Shown here in pieces: positions 1-6,061 of a stretch of DNA of 6,093 nucleotides (the stretch's first letter is position 1; the number at the start of each line of letters is the position of its first letter). The position numbers and the translations under genes were made by a program. The notes beneath the pieces were generated by a model, which saw only the letters and a program-made list of their open reading frames with translations, was not told the DNA's origin and ran no database searches. This stretch comes from an uncultured Lachnospiraceae bacterium (lineage in GTDB: Bacteria; Bacillota; Clostridia; Lachnospirales; Lachnospiraceae). Where the stretch lies: the NCBI GenBank assembly GCA_902783935.1, contig CACZTA010000294.1:1-6093 (forward strand), given 5' to 3'.

Positions 1-1031
1 ATCTGGGACGGGAAGACATTTACGCCGCGGATAATGAGCATATCATCAGAGCGGCCCCTGGGCTTCTTCATCTTGATTAATGTGCGGCCGCAGGAACATT
101 TTTCCCGGCTCAGGACACAGATGTCCCGTGTACGGTAGCGCATCATCGGGAATGCCTTCTTGTCAAGGGCGGTGAATACGAGCTCGCCCTCACTGCCTTC
201 CGGAAGCACTTCGAGCGTATCCGGGTCGATGATTTCCGGAAGGAAATGATCTTCATTGATATGCAGTCCCGACTGCTCCGAACACTCGAAGGAAACACCC
301 GGACCCGATAATTCTGTCAGCCCGTAGATGTCAAAGGCTTTGATGCCGAGTGTCTTCTGAATATCCTGACGCATTTCTTCGGACCACGCTTCGGCGCCGA
401 AAATACCTGCTTTCAGGGGAATGTCATCCGGACCGAGACCCATTTCCTTCATCCGTTCCCCGAGATATGCCGCATAGGAAGGCGTACAGCAGAGAATTGT
501 CGTTCCGAGATCCTGTATGAACATGATCTGGCGGTCCGTGTTTCCGGAGGAAGTCGGTACAGTGAGGCACCCGACTTTGTGAGAGCCGCCGTGCAGTCCG
601 GGTCCGCCGGTAAACAGACCGTAACCGTAGGAAATCTGGCAGACATCCTCATCAGTTCCGCCTGCTGCCGTGATTGCTCTCGCACAGCAGTCTTCCCACA
701 GATCAATGTCGCCCTGTGTATAAAAAGCGACGACTCTTTTGCCGGTCGTTCCGGATGTGGAATGTATGCGGACACAGTCTTTCAGATCGCAGCCGAGAAG
801 CCCGTAAGGATAGGCTTCGCGCAGATCGTGCTTGGAGATCATCGGGAGCTTGTAGAGATCATCGATTGATCTGATGTCTTCAGGTGCAACACCCTTTTTT
901 TCCATGAGCGCGCGGTAATAGGGAACGTGTTCCCATACATAATGAACCTGTTCCACCAGTTTTTTATTCTGGATTGCCGTCATGTCCTCTCTTGAAGCGC
1001 ACTCCAGCTCTTTCTGGTAATACCTTTCCAT
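1..1031 (-). CDS. paaK: phenylacetate-CoA ligase family protein, C-terminus cut by window edge
   Basis: AMP-forming ligase of the PaaK family: arylacetate + ATP + CoA gives arylacetyl-CoA + AMP + PPi, in the cytoplasm. My reading gives 343 residues with no stop before the left edge; family members are about 430 residues, so the final ~90 (most of the small C-terminal domain) lie outside. Visible motifs: the P-loop SGTTGK at residues 93-98 after H90, the YGLTE adenylate-binding motif at 236-240, RYRTRD at 298-303 with D303 as the likely ribose-binding Asp, a C-S-C-G segment just after it, and the hinge-region GRSDDMLIIRGVN at 326-338. The start at 1031 follows an AGAAAGGA ribosome site at 1048-1041. 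It lies 20 bases after iorB and is surely the third gene of that operon. This pairing points to phenylacetate, indoleacetate or hydroxyphenylacetate as substrate; the exact one cannot be read from sequence. Confidence 0.93.
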   Translation of the reverse strand, partial: MERYYQKELECASREDMTAIQNKKLVEQVHYVWEHVPYYRALMEKKGVAPEDIRSIDDLYKLPMISKHDLREAYPYGLLGCDLKDCVRIHSTSGTTGKRVVAFYTQGDIDLWEDCCARAITAAGGTDEDVCQISYGYGLFTGGPGLHGGSHKVGCLTVPTSSGNTDRQIMFIQDLGTTILCCTPSYAAYLGERMKEMGLGPDDIPLKAGIFGAEAWSEEMRQDIQKTLGIKAFDIYGLTELSGPGVSFECSEQSGLHINEDHFLPEIIDPDTLEVLPEGSEGELVFTALDKKAFPMMRYRTRDICVLSREKCSCGRTLIKMKKPRGRSDDMLIIRGVNVFPSQ

Positions 1032-1051
1032 ATGAAATCATCCTTTCTGGC

Positions 1052-1627
1052 TTAAGAAGCGTCACGTCCGAGAGCAAATGCCTTTTTGTTGACTTCGAGG
1101 AATTTCGCGGGAACACAGGCTTCGATGGAGCGCATCCAGGCTTCTTCCGGAAATTCAAAATAATGGGATAGGCGCCCGAGAAGAACCAGGTTTACCGCCT
1201 TTATGTTGCCTGCCTGTTCGGCGAGGGCAACGCAGTCCATGGCATCGATTCCGGCGCCGGCAGTTTTCATTTTTCCGACAAGGTCTTCCGGATAGGAGAC
1301 AGCACCGGTAACGACAGGCATGGGATCAATCTGCTGTGTATTCGTCACGATCCGTCCGTCCTGCCTGAGGTACGGGAGCCATCTGGCAGCTTCCAGAAGT
1401 TCAAAAGAAACAATACAGTCGGCTTCTCCGCGGTCGATGACCGGAGAAGCGACGCTGTCCCCATAGCGGACATATGTTACGACGCTCCCGCCGCGCTGCG
1501 ACATGCCGTGTACTTCAGACACCTTTACATCATATCCCTCAGAGAGCAGAAGATGCCCGAGGAGCTTGCTTGCCAGAAGAGAACCCTGTCCGCCGACGCC
1601 GACAATCATGATATTTTTTGTTTTCAT
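1052..1627 (-). CDS. iorB: indolepyruvate:ferredoxin oxidoreductase, beta (gamma-type) subunit
   Basis: Small subunit of the thiamine-diphosphate-dependent enzyme that oxidatively decarboxylates aryl pyruvates to arylacetyl-CoA, CO2 and reduced ferredoxin. It is 191 residues, the usual size for IorB, and consists of a single pyruvate ferredoxin oxidoreductase gamma-type domain. The N-terminus carries GVGGQG at residues 10-15, followed by the family signature EVHGMSQRGGSV at 38-49, which in this family lies in the part that binds CoA. No signal peptide, membrane segment or cysteine cluster is seen, consistent with a cytoplasmic subunit that relies on IorA for the metal centres. It starts 5 bases after the iorA stop, so equal production of both subunits by translational coupling is likely. 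Assignment to IorB rather than another 2-oxoacid oxidoreductase gamma subunit rests on the signature and on the neighbouring iorA. Confidence 0.95.
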   Translation of the reverse strand: MKTKNIMIVGVGGQGSLLASKLLGHLLLSEGYDVKVSEVHGMSQRGGSVVTYVRYGDSVASPVIDRGEADCIVSFELLEAARWLPYLRQDGRIVTNTQQIDPMPVVTGAVSYPEDLVGKMKTAGAGIDAMDCVALAEQAGNIKAVNLVLLGRLSHYFEFPEEAWMRSIEACVPAKFLEVNKKAFALGRDAS

Positions 1628-1632
1628 TCTAC

Positions 1633-3372
1633 TCAGTCCTCCTTTACCATGCCTTCAAATGCGTCAAAGCGGCACAGCTGCGTGCAGACGCCGCATCCGA
1701 CACAGAGAGTGGCATCGACACGGGCTTTGCCGTCTTTCATGGAGATGGCGGGACAGCCGATGCGCATGCAGGACGTACATCCTTTGCATTTGTCCGGATT
1801 GATCTTCAGGGGCGGACGGCGCTTTACATATTTGAGAAGTGCACACGGCCTTCTGGAAATGATGACAGAGGGTTCATCACATGCGAGCTCTTCTCTGACG
1901 GTTTCCTCACATGCCGCAAGATCATAGGGATCAATGACCCTGATCCTGCGGAATCCCATGGAGCGGCAGAGTGCTTCAAGATCAATTTTGCCGGCAGGAT
2001 CACCCTTGATATTATATCCGGTCGTGGGATTCTGCTGGTGGCCGGTCATACCCGTGATGGAGTTATCCAGGATAATGACGGTCGAGTGGCTCTGGTTGTA
2101 AGCGATATTTGCCAGGCCTGTCATGCCGGAATGCATGAAAGTGGAATCACCGATCACACAGACGGTTTTTGATTCACTTTCTCTTCCGAGCGCTTTATTG
2201 AAGCCGTGGATTGATGAAACAGAAGCACCCATGCAGAGCGTCATTTCCATTGATCCGAGAGGCGGAACGGCTCCCAGTGTATAACAGCCGATATCGCCGA
2301 GTACGGTACATCCGATTTTTTTGAGCGTATAGAACAGTCCTCTGTGCGGACATCCGGGGCACATGACCGGGGGACGCATGGGAAGAGTTTCTTCGAGGTT
2401 CCGTCCGTGGTCGGTTTTGAGGCCGAAAGCTTCCGCGATCATGTTCTGGGAGAACTCTCCGCAGATCGGAAGAAGATCTTTTCCCCTGACCTTGAGGCCG
2501 AGTTTTCTGCAGTGATCTTCGATGACCGGATCAAGTTCTTCCACGACGGCCAGTTCCTCAACCCGGGAAGCAAAATCAAGGATCAGCTTTTCCGGAAGCG
2601 GATTGGTCATGCCGAGCTTGAGAACAGAGACAGAGTCTCCGAGAGCTTCTTTCACATACTGATAGGAAGTGGAAGAGGTGATAATGCCGAGTTTTGTTCC
2701 GCCCATTTCCACGCGGTTAACCGGGGAAGTCTCCGCATACTCCGTCAGTTTCCGGGTGCGCTCTTCGACAAACGGATGACGTTTGCGTGCATTTCCGGGC
2801 ATCATGACATACTTCTGGATATCTTTCTTATATTCTTTAAGCGGAACTGTCCGCTCGCTGGTTTCCACAACAGACTGGGAGTGGGAAACACGCGTGCACA
2901 TTTTCAGCAGAACAGGAGTATCGTATTCCTCGGAAAGCTCGAAAGCCAGTTTCGCAAACGCAAGGGCTTCGGCAGAATCCGAGGGCTCAAGCATCGGAAC
3001 TTTTGACGCAATCGCATGATGTCTTGAGTCCTGTTCATTCTGGGAGGAATGCATGCCCGCATCATCAGCCACAACGACAACCAGACCGGCATTGACGCCG
3101 GTATAGGACATCGTATAAAGAGGATCTGCCGCGACATTCAGCCCGACATGCTTCATGCCGCAGAACGCCCTTCTTCCTGCCAGGCATGCACCAAAAGCAG
3201 ATTCCATGGCGACCTTCTCGTTCGGAGCCCATTCGCAGTAAACATCGTCATAGCGGGCCAGTTCTTCCGTCACTTCCGTGCTGGGCGTACCCGGGTAACT
3301 GGAAGCGAAGAGAACACCGGCTTCGTAGAGTCCTCTGGCAACGGCTTTGTTGCCAAGCATCAGTTGTTTCAT
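1633..3372 (-). CDS. iorA: indolepyruvate:ferredoxin oxidoreductase, alpha subunit
   Basis: Large catalytic subunit that binds thiamine diphosphate (TPP) and two [4Fe-4S] clusters, converting indolepyruvate, phenylpyruvate or hydroxyphenylpyruvate to the arylacetyl-CoA with ferredoxin as acceptor. At 579 residues it is close to, slightly below, typical family length. Domain order: N-terminal pyrimidine-binding TPP domain (about 1-180) with YPGTPSTEV at 26-34 and the probable TPP-activating Glu at E52; a middle domain; the C-terminal TPP-binding domain with CPGCPHRG at 338-345, GDS at 408-410 and DN at 436-437 forming the Mg-TPP motif; then a ferredoxin domain. That domain has cysteines 529, 532, 535, 540 and 557, 560, 563, 567, enough for two [4Fe-4S] clusters. 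The start at 3372 has GTGAGGTT at 3388-3381 upstream, a moderate ribosome site. First gene of the iorA-iorB-paaK operon. No defect seen; all key residues are present. Confidence 0.97.
   Translation of the reverse strand: MKQLMLGNKAVARGLYEAGVLFASSYPGTPSTEVTEELARYDDVYCEWAPNEKVAMESAFGACLAGRRAFCGMKHVGLNVAADPLYTMSYTGVNAGLVVVVADDAGMHSSQNEQDSRHHAIASKVPMLEPSDSAEALAFAKLAFELSEEYDTPVLLKMCTRVSHSQSVVETSERTVPLKEYKKDIQKYVMMPGNARKRHPFVEERTRKLTEYAETSPVNRVEMGGTKLGIITSSTSYQYVKEALGDSVSVLKLGMTNPLPEKLILDFASRVEELAVVEELDPVIEDHCRKLGLKVRGKDLLPICGEFSQNMIAEAFGLKTDHGRNLEETLPMRPPVMCPGCPHRGLFYTLKKIGCTVLGDIGCYTLGAVPPLGSMEMTLCMGASVSSIHGFNKALGRESESKTVCVIGDSTFMHSGMTGLANIAYNQSHSTVIILDNSITGMTGHQQNPTTGYNIKGDPAGKIDLEALCRSMGFRRIRVIDPYDLAACEETVREELACDEPSVIISRRPCALLKYVKRRPPLKINPDKCKGCTSCMRIGCPAISMKDGKARVDATLCVGCGVCTQLCRFDAFEGMVKED
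1636..1645 (-). promoter_or_regulatory. iorB ribosome binding site inside the end of iorA
   Basis: The minus strand reads AAAGGAGGAC, a near-perfect Shine-Dalgarno sequence, which also encodes the last iorA residues (K-E-D). The iorB ATG at 1627 follows about 10 bases after the core AGGAGG. Ribosomes terminating on iorA uncover or re-use this site, which supports coupled translation of the two subunits and fixes the iorB start. Confidence 0.85.
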
Positions 3373-3408
3373 AATCAGCTAACCTCACATTATTGTAGAG
3401 TATGATCT

Positions 3409-3432
3409 CCGCGCGGGTTCCGAACCCGGCGG
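3409..3432 (-). other. GC-rich inverted repeat in iorA leader (hairpin 2)
   Basis: In the minus-strand leader, arms CGGGTTC and GAACCCG (3428-3422 and 3420-3414) flank a single central base. The outer arms CCGC and GCGG can extend the stem past one bulged base. As RNA the innermost pairs would open into a small loop. No U-run follows, so it is not an intrinsic terminator. The iorA ribosome site at 3388-3381 lies outside it. It may be a regulatory RNA fold or a DNA operator; the function is unknown. Confidence 0.5.
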
Positions 3433-3446
3433 AAGATGAACTTAAA

Positions 3447-3463
3447 CGCCGGATACACCGGCG
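3447..3463 (-). other. inverted repeat at the start of the iorA leader (hairpin 1)
   Basis: Minus strand CGCCGG-TGTAT-CCGGCG: a perfect 6-bp GC-only stem with a 5-base loop, beginning about 5 bases after the predicted iorA transcription start. It is followed by TTTAAG, too short a U-run for a convincing terminator. A 5'-end stem like this can stabilise mRNA; it could also serve as an operator. Function is inferred only from position. Confidence 0.5.
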
Positions 3464-3474
3464 CTTTATCAGGA

Positions 3475-3503
3475 ATTTTAACACTTTAATGTGACAATGT
3501 AAA
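3475..3503 (-). promoter_or_regulatory. predicted sigma-A-type promoter of the iorA-iorB-paaK operon
   Basis: On the minus strand, TTTACA (3503-3498) is separated by exactly 17 bases from TAAAAT (3480-3475). Each hexamer differs from consensus (TTGACA, TATAAT) at one or two positions and the spacing is optimal. Transcription would begin near 3468, giving a leader of about 96 bases before the iorA ATG. No other gene lies upstream in this direction, so a promoter is needed here. Confidence 0.7.
3476..3497. promoter_or_regulatory. imperfect palindrome filling the iorA promoter spacer, possible operator
   Basis: Plus strand arms TTTTAACA (3476-3483) and TGTGACAA (3490-3497) are separated by 6 bases; 6 of the 8 arm positions are symmetrical. 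It covers the region between the -35 and -10 boxes of the iorA promoter, where a bound repressor would block RNA polymerase. The size and ACA-N6-TGT core suit a dimeric regulator, but I cannot assign it to one. AT-rich spacer sequence often yields weak palindromes by chance, hence the low confidence. Confidence 0.25.
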
Positions 3504-3572
3504 TGAAAAATGTCAGACTGCGGGAAAAGAGGCTTCGTCAGATGCTTATTGGTGAGGCGGTTTTTGCCTGCC

Positions 3573-3601
3573 TTGACATTCCGCCTGAATTCGAATAGAA
3601 T
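3573..3601 (+). promoter_or_regulatory. predicted sigma-A-type promoter of the acyl-CoA synthetase gene
   Basis: A consensus TTGACA at 3573-3578 is followed after 17 bases by TAGAAT at 3596-3601, one mismatch from TATAAT. Transcription should start near 3608, leaving a leader of about 58 bases. The spacer contains the small palindrome ATTCGAAT (3589-3596). This is the stronger-looking of the two divergent promoters. Confidence 0.8.
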
Positions 3602-3617
3602 AGGAAACGGAGTTTAA

Positions 3618-3636
3618 CGCGTTGACGCGTTGACGC
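3618..3636 (+). repeat. short tandem repeat in the leader of the acyl-CoA synthetase gene
   Basis: Two exact head-to-tail copies of the 8-mer CGCGTTGA (3618-3625, 3626-3633) followed by a third partial copy, CGC. The first copy overlaps the palindrome AACGCGTT (3616-3623). It lies about 10-28 bases after the predicted transcription start and ends 14 bases before the ribosome site, so it could be an operator read by a repressor. Slippage duplication is an alternative explanation. Confidence 0.6.
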
Positions 3637-3666
3637 AAATATGTAAAGAAGAAGGAGAATACTGCC

Positions 3667-5301
3667 ATGCCGATTACAGACCTCCTCGAGAGGAACAGCA
3701 AGCTATACGGAGATGAGGTGGCACTTGTTGAGATAAATCCGGAGATCCGGGAAGAGCAGCGGGTCACATGGAAAGAATACGAACTGATCCAGCCGACATC
3801 AACTGCTTATTACAGGCGTTCTATCACATGGTCTGTCTTTGATGAAAAAGCAAACCGTGTCGCGAACATGCTGATTGAAAAAGGAATCCGCCCGGGACAG
3901 AAATGCGCGGTTCTCCTGATGAACTGCCTGGAGTGGCTGCCGATTTACTTCGGGGTCCTCAAATCGGGGGCGGTCGTCGTGCCGCTGAACTTCCGCTTTA
4001 CGGCAGAGGAGATCGACTATTGCCTGAAGCTCGCCGACTGTGATGTGGTCTTCTACGGTCCGGAATTCATCGGACGGATTGAGGATATCGCGGGACATCT
4101 CAAAGACAAGATGCTGCTTTATTTTGTCGGTGATTCCTGCCCCTCGTATGCGGAGGACTATTACCGTGCGGCCTCAAATTCGTCATCCACTGCACCGAAA
4201 GTACTTGTACAGGATACCGATGACGGCGCCATCTATTATTCGTCAGGCACGACCGGTTTCCCGAAGGCGATCCTTCTGAAGCATTCCGCACTTTCGCAGT
4301 CGGCAGTGATGGAAGCAAAGCATCATAATACGACGAAAGAAGACTGCTTCCTCTGCATTCCGCCTCTTTACCATACGGGCGCTACCATGCACTGGTTCGG
4401 ATCTCTTTTTACGGGCAGCAGAGGCGTGCTGCTCAAAGGGCATTCACCTGAAGCTGTTTTCAGCGCTGTTTCCGAGGAGCACTGTACAATTGTCTGGCTG
4501 CTTGTTCCCTGGGCCCAGGACATTCTGGCACAGCTGGAGAGCGGTGAGATAAAAATGGAGGATTACAGACTGAGCCAGTGGAGGCTCATGCATATCGGCG
4601 CACAGCCGGTGCCGCCAAGCCTGATCAGGCGCTGGCTGGAGTACTTCCCCCATCATAAATATGACACGAATTACGGCCTGAGCGAATCGACAGGACCCGG
4701 CTGTGTACATCTGGGCATGGATCATGTTGATAAAGTCGGTGCGATCGGCGTCCCCGGTTACGGATGGAAAGCCAAGATTGTTGATGAAAACGATGCGCCT
4801 GTCAGTGACGGAGAAGTAGGGGAACTCTGTGTGAAAGGCCCCGGGGTCATGGTTGAGTACTATAATGATCCGGAAGCGACAGCAGAGGTGCTGAAAGACG
4901 GATGGCTGCATACCGGTGATATGGCGAAGAAGGATGAGGACGGGTTTATCTTCCTTGTTGACCGGAAAAAAGATGTCATTATTTCCGGCGGTGAGAATCT
5001 GTACCCGGTACAGATTGAATCATTCCTCGCTGCCCATCCGAAGATCCACGATGTTGCGGTGATCGGTCTTCCCGATAAGCGGCTCGGTGAGATTGCGGCA
5101 GCAATCATCCAGGTGAAGGCGGGCATGTCGCTCACGGAAGAAGAGGTTAACAGATTCTGCGTGGATATGCCGCGATATAAACGTCCCCGGAAGATTATTT
5201 TTGATGACGTGATCAGAAATGCAACCGGCAAAATCGACAAACCGAAGCTGCGCGAAAAATACAACAGTACACGGCTTGTTGAAGAGCAGAACCGCGGATG
5301 A
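3667..5301 (+). CDS. class I AMP-forming acyl-CoA synthetase, substrate unknown
   Basis: Member of the ANL adenylating superfamily (long-chain fatty acid-CoA ligase-like): carboxylate + ATP + CoA gives acyl-CoA + AMP + PPi, in the cytoplasm. It is 544 residues and complete. Motifs in order: P-loop YSSGTTGFPK at 191-200; YGLSE at 336-340; TGD at 416-418 with D418 likely binding ribose; hinge DRKKDVIISGGEN at 432-444; and the C-terminal ATGK at 519-522, whose K522 is the probable adenylation lysine. All catalytic residues are present, so it should be active. The N-terminal part holds about 20 extra residues (roughly 33-52) between the usual strand and the TWSVFDEKANRVA helix. The start at 3667 has GAAGGAG at 3651-3657 with a good spacer. 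It diverges from iorA and has its own promoter. The substrate may be a fatty, aryl or other organic acid; the sequence does not decide, so I give no gene symbol. Confidence 0.93.
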   Translation: MPITDLLERNSKLYGDEVALVEINPEIREEQRVTWKEYELIQPTSTAYYRRSITWSVFDEKANRVANMLIEKGIRPGQKCAVLLMNCLEWLPIYFGVLKSGAVVVPLNFRFTAEEIDYCLKLADCDVVFYGPEFIGRIEDIAGHLKDKMLLYFVGDSCPSYAEDYYRAASNSSSTAPKVLVQDTDDGAIYYSSGTTGFPKAILLKHSALSQSAVMEAKHHNTTKEDCFLCIPPLYHTGATMHWFGSLFTGSRGVLLKGHSPEAVFSAVSEEHCTIVWLLVPWAQDILAQLESGEIKMEDYRLSQWRLMHIGAQPVPPSLIRRWLEYFPHHKYDTNYGLSESTGPGCVHLGMDHVDKVGAIGVPGYGWKAKIVDENDAPVSDGEVGELCVKGPGVMVEYYNDPEATAEVLKDGWLHTGDMAKKDEDGFIFLVDRKKDVIISGGENLYPVQIESFLAAHPKIHDVAVIGLPDKRLGEIAAAIIQVKAGMSLTEEEVNRFCVDMPRYKRPRKIIFDDVIRNATGKIDKPKLREKYNSTRLVEEQNRG

Positions 5302-5305
5302 GGAA
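5300..5305 (+). promoter_or_regulatory. ribosome binding site that sets the exodeoxyribonuclease start
   Basis: GAGGAA overlaps the stop codon of the preceding synthetase and lies 3 bases before the ATG at 5309 (5 bases from GAGG). A longer in-frame start exists at 5219, but it would overlap the synthetase by 83 bases and add 30 residues without family similarity before the conserved MKLVSWNVNG start. Confidence 0.75.
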
Positions 5306-5308
5306 CCG

Positions 5309-6061
5309 ATGAAACTCGTATCCTGGAATGTAAACGGCCTGAGAGCCGTAATGAAAAAGAACTTCTTTGAATTTGTGCGGGAAGAGGATCCGGATATTCT
5401 GTGCCTTCAGGAGACGAAAATGCAGGAGGGTCAGGTGCCGCTGGAACTTCCCGGTTACCATCAGTACTGGTGTTCAGCTGAGAAAAAAGGCTATTCAGGT
5501 ACGCTGACGCTGACGAAAACAGAGCCGAAGCGTTTCACCACGGGGATGGGGATCGAAGAACATGATCACGAAGGCCGGATCGTCACACTGGAATATGATG
5601 ATTTCTATTCAGTTAACGTCTATGTCCCGAATTCCCAGGACGAACTGAAAAGACTGGATTACAGAATGGCCTGGGAGGATGATTTCCGGAAGTATGTCAG
5701 AAAACTGGATGCGGAGAAGCCGGTGATCGTCTGCGGAGACATGAATGTCGCCCATGAGGAGATTGATATTAAAAATGCTGCGTCCAACAGGAGAAATGCA
5801 GGTTTCACCGATGAAGAACGCGGCAAAATGACGGAGCTTCTCGATGCGGGCATGATCGACACTTTCCGCTGGTTTTATCCGGATGTACAGGGCGTCTATT
5901 CCTGGTGGAGCTACCGTTTTAATGCCAGGAAGAACAATGCGGGATGGAGAATTGACTATTTTCTTGTCTCGGACCGCATGAAAGAGAGACTCTCGGATGC
6001 CCGTATCCTGACGGACGTGATGGGCAGTGATCACTGTCCGGTTGAGCTCCTGCTCACATGA
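5309..6061 (+). CDS. exoA: exodeoxyribonuclease III / AP endonuclease (ExoA/Xth type)
   Basis: Mg-dependent DNA repair nuclease of the exonuclease-endonuclease-phosphatase fold: it cuts 5' to abasic sites and removes 3' blocking groups and nucleotides in base excision repair. It is 250 residues, matching the compact bacterial ExoA type. Active-site residues are all visible: WNVNG with N7, LQETK with metal-binding E35, YVPN with Y105, GDMN with D144 and N146, the DNA-contacting WRIDYF segment, and SDH with D241 and H242. No signal peptide and no extra domain. It begins 7 bases after the synthetase stop and has no promoter of its own that I can see, so it is probably co-transcribed with that gene. 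The link looks like genomic convenience rather than a shared pathway. The symbol exoA follows Bacillus usage; xth is the enterobacterial name. Confidence 0.96.
   Translation: MKLVSWNVNGLRAVMKKNFFEFVREEDPDILCLQETKMQEGQVPLELPGYHQYWCSAEKKGYSGTLTLTKTEPKRFTTGMGIEEHDHEGRIVTLEYDDFYSVNVYVPNSQDELKRLDYRMAWEDDFRKYVRKLDAEKPVIVCGDMNVAHEEIDIKNAASNRRNAGFTDEERGKMTELLDAGMIDTFRWFYPDVQGVYSWWSYRFNARKNNAGWRIDYFLVSDRMKERLSDARILTDVMGSDHCPVELLLT

Noticed and set aside
1618..2172. 184-codon open frame on the plus strand opposite iorA
   Set aside because: It is fully antisense to the conserved TPP and ferredoxin region of iorA, has no ribosome site and shows no recognisable domain. Codon bias of iorA explains the lack of stops.
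2344..3006. 220-codon open frame on the plus strand opposite iorA
   Set aside because: It is antisense to well-conserved iorA coding sequence, with no ribosome site or family resemblance; a shadow frame.
3409..3432. GGTTC/GAACC palindrome resembling the T-arm of a tRNA
   Set aside because: The loop does not carry the invariant TTCRA order on either strand and no acceptor, D or anticodon arms can be placed around it.
3447..3463. GC-rich hairpin as an intrinsic terminator between the divergent units
   Set aside because: No run of U follows on either strand, and it lies inside the predicted iorA leader where neither operon ends.
3248..3484. 78-codon frame covering the iorA leader and start in another frame
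   Set aside because: Its GTG start would lie upstream of the predicted transcription start and it overlaps iorA in the wrong frame; not a credible leader peptide.
3555..3569. AGGC...GCCT inverted repeat with a T-run before the rightward promoter
   Set aside because: The stem is only 4 bp with the T-run in the loop; no gene ends here, so a terminator role is not supported.
4444..4911. 155-codon open frame on the minus strand opposite the synthetase
   Set aside because: It lies entirely opposite the conserved adenylation domain, with no promoter or ribosome site.
5219..5308. Upstream in-frame extension of the exodeoxyribonuclease
   Set aside because: The extra 30 residues overlap the end of the synthetase including its catalytic lysine codons, and the family starts at MKLVSWNVNG, which has its own ribosome site.
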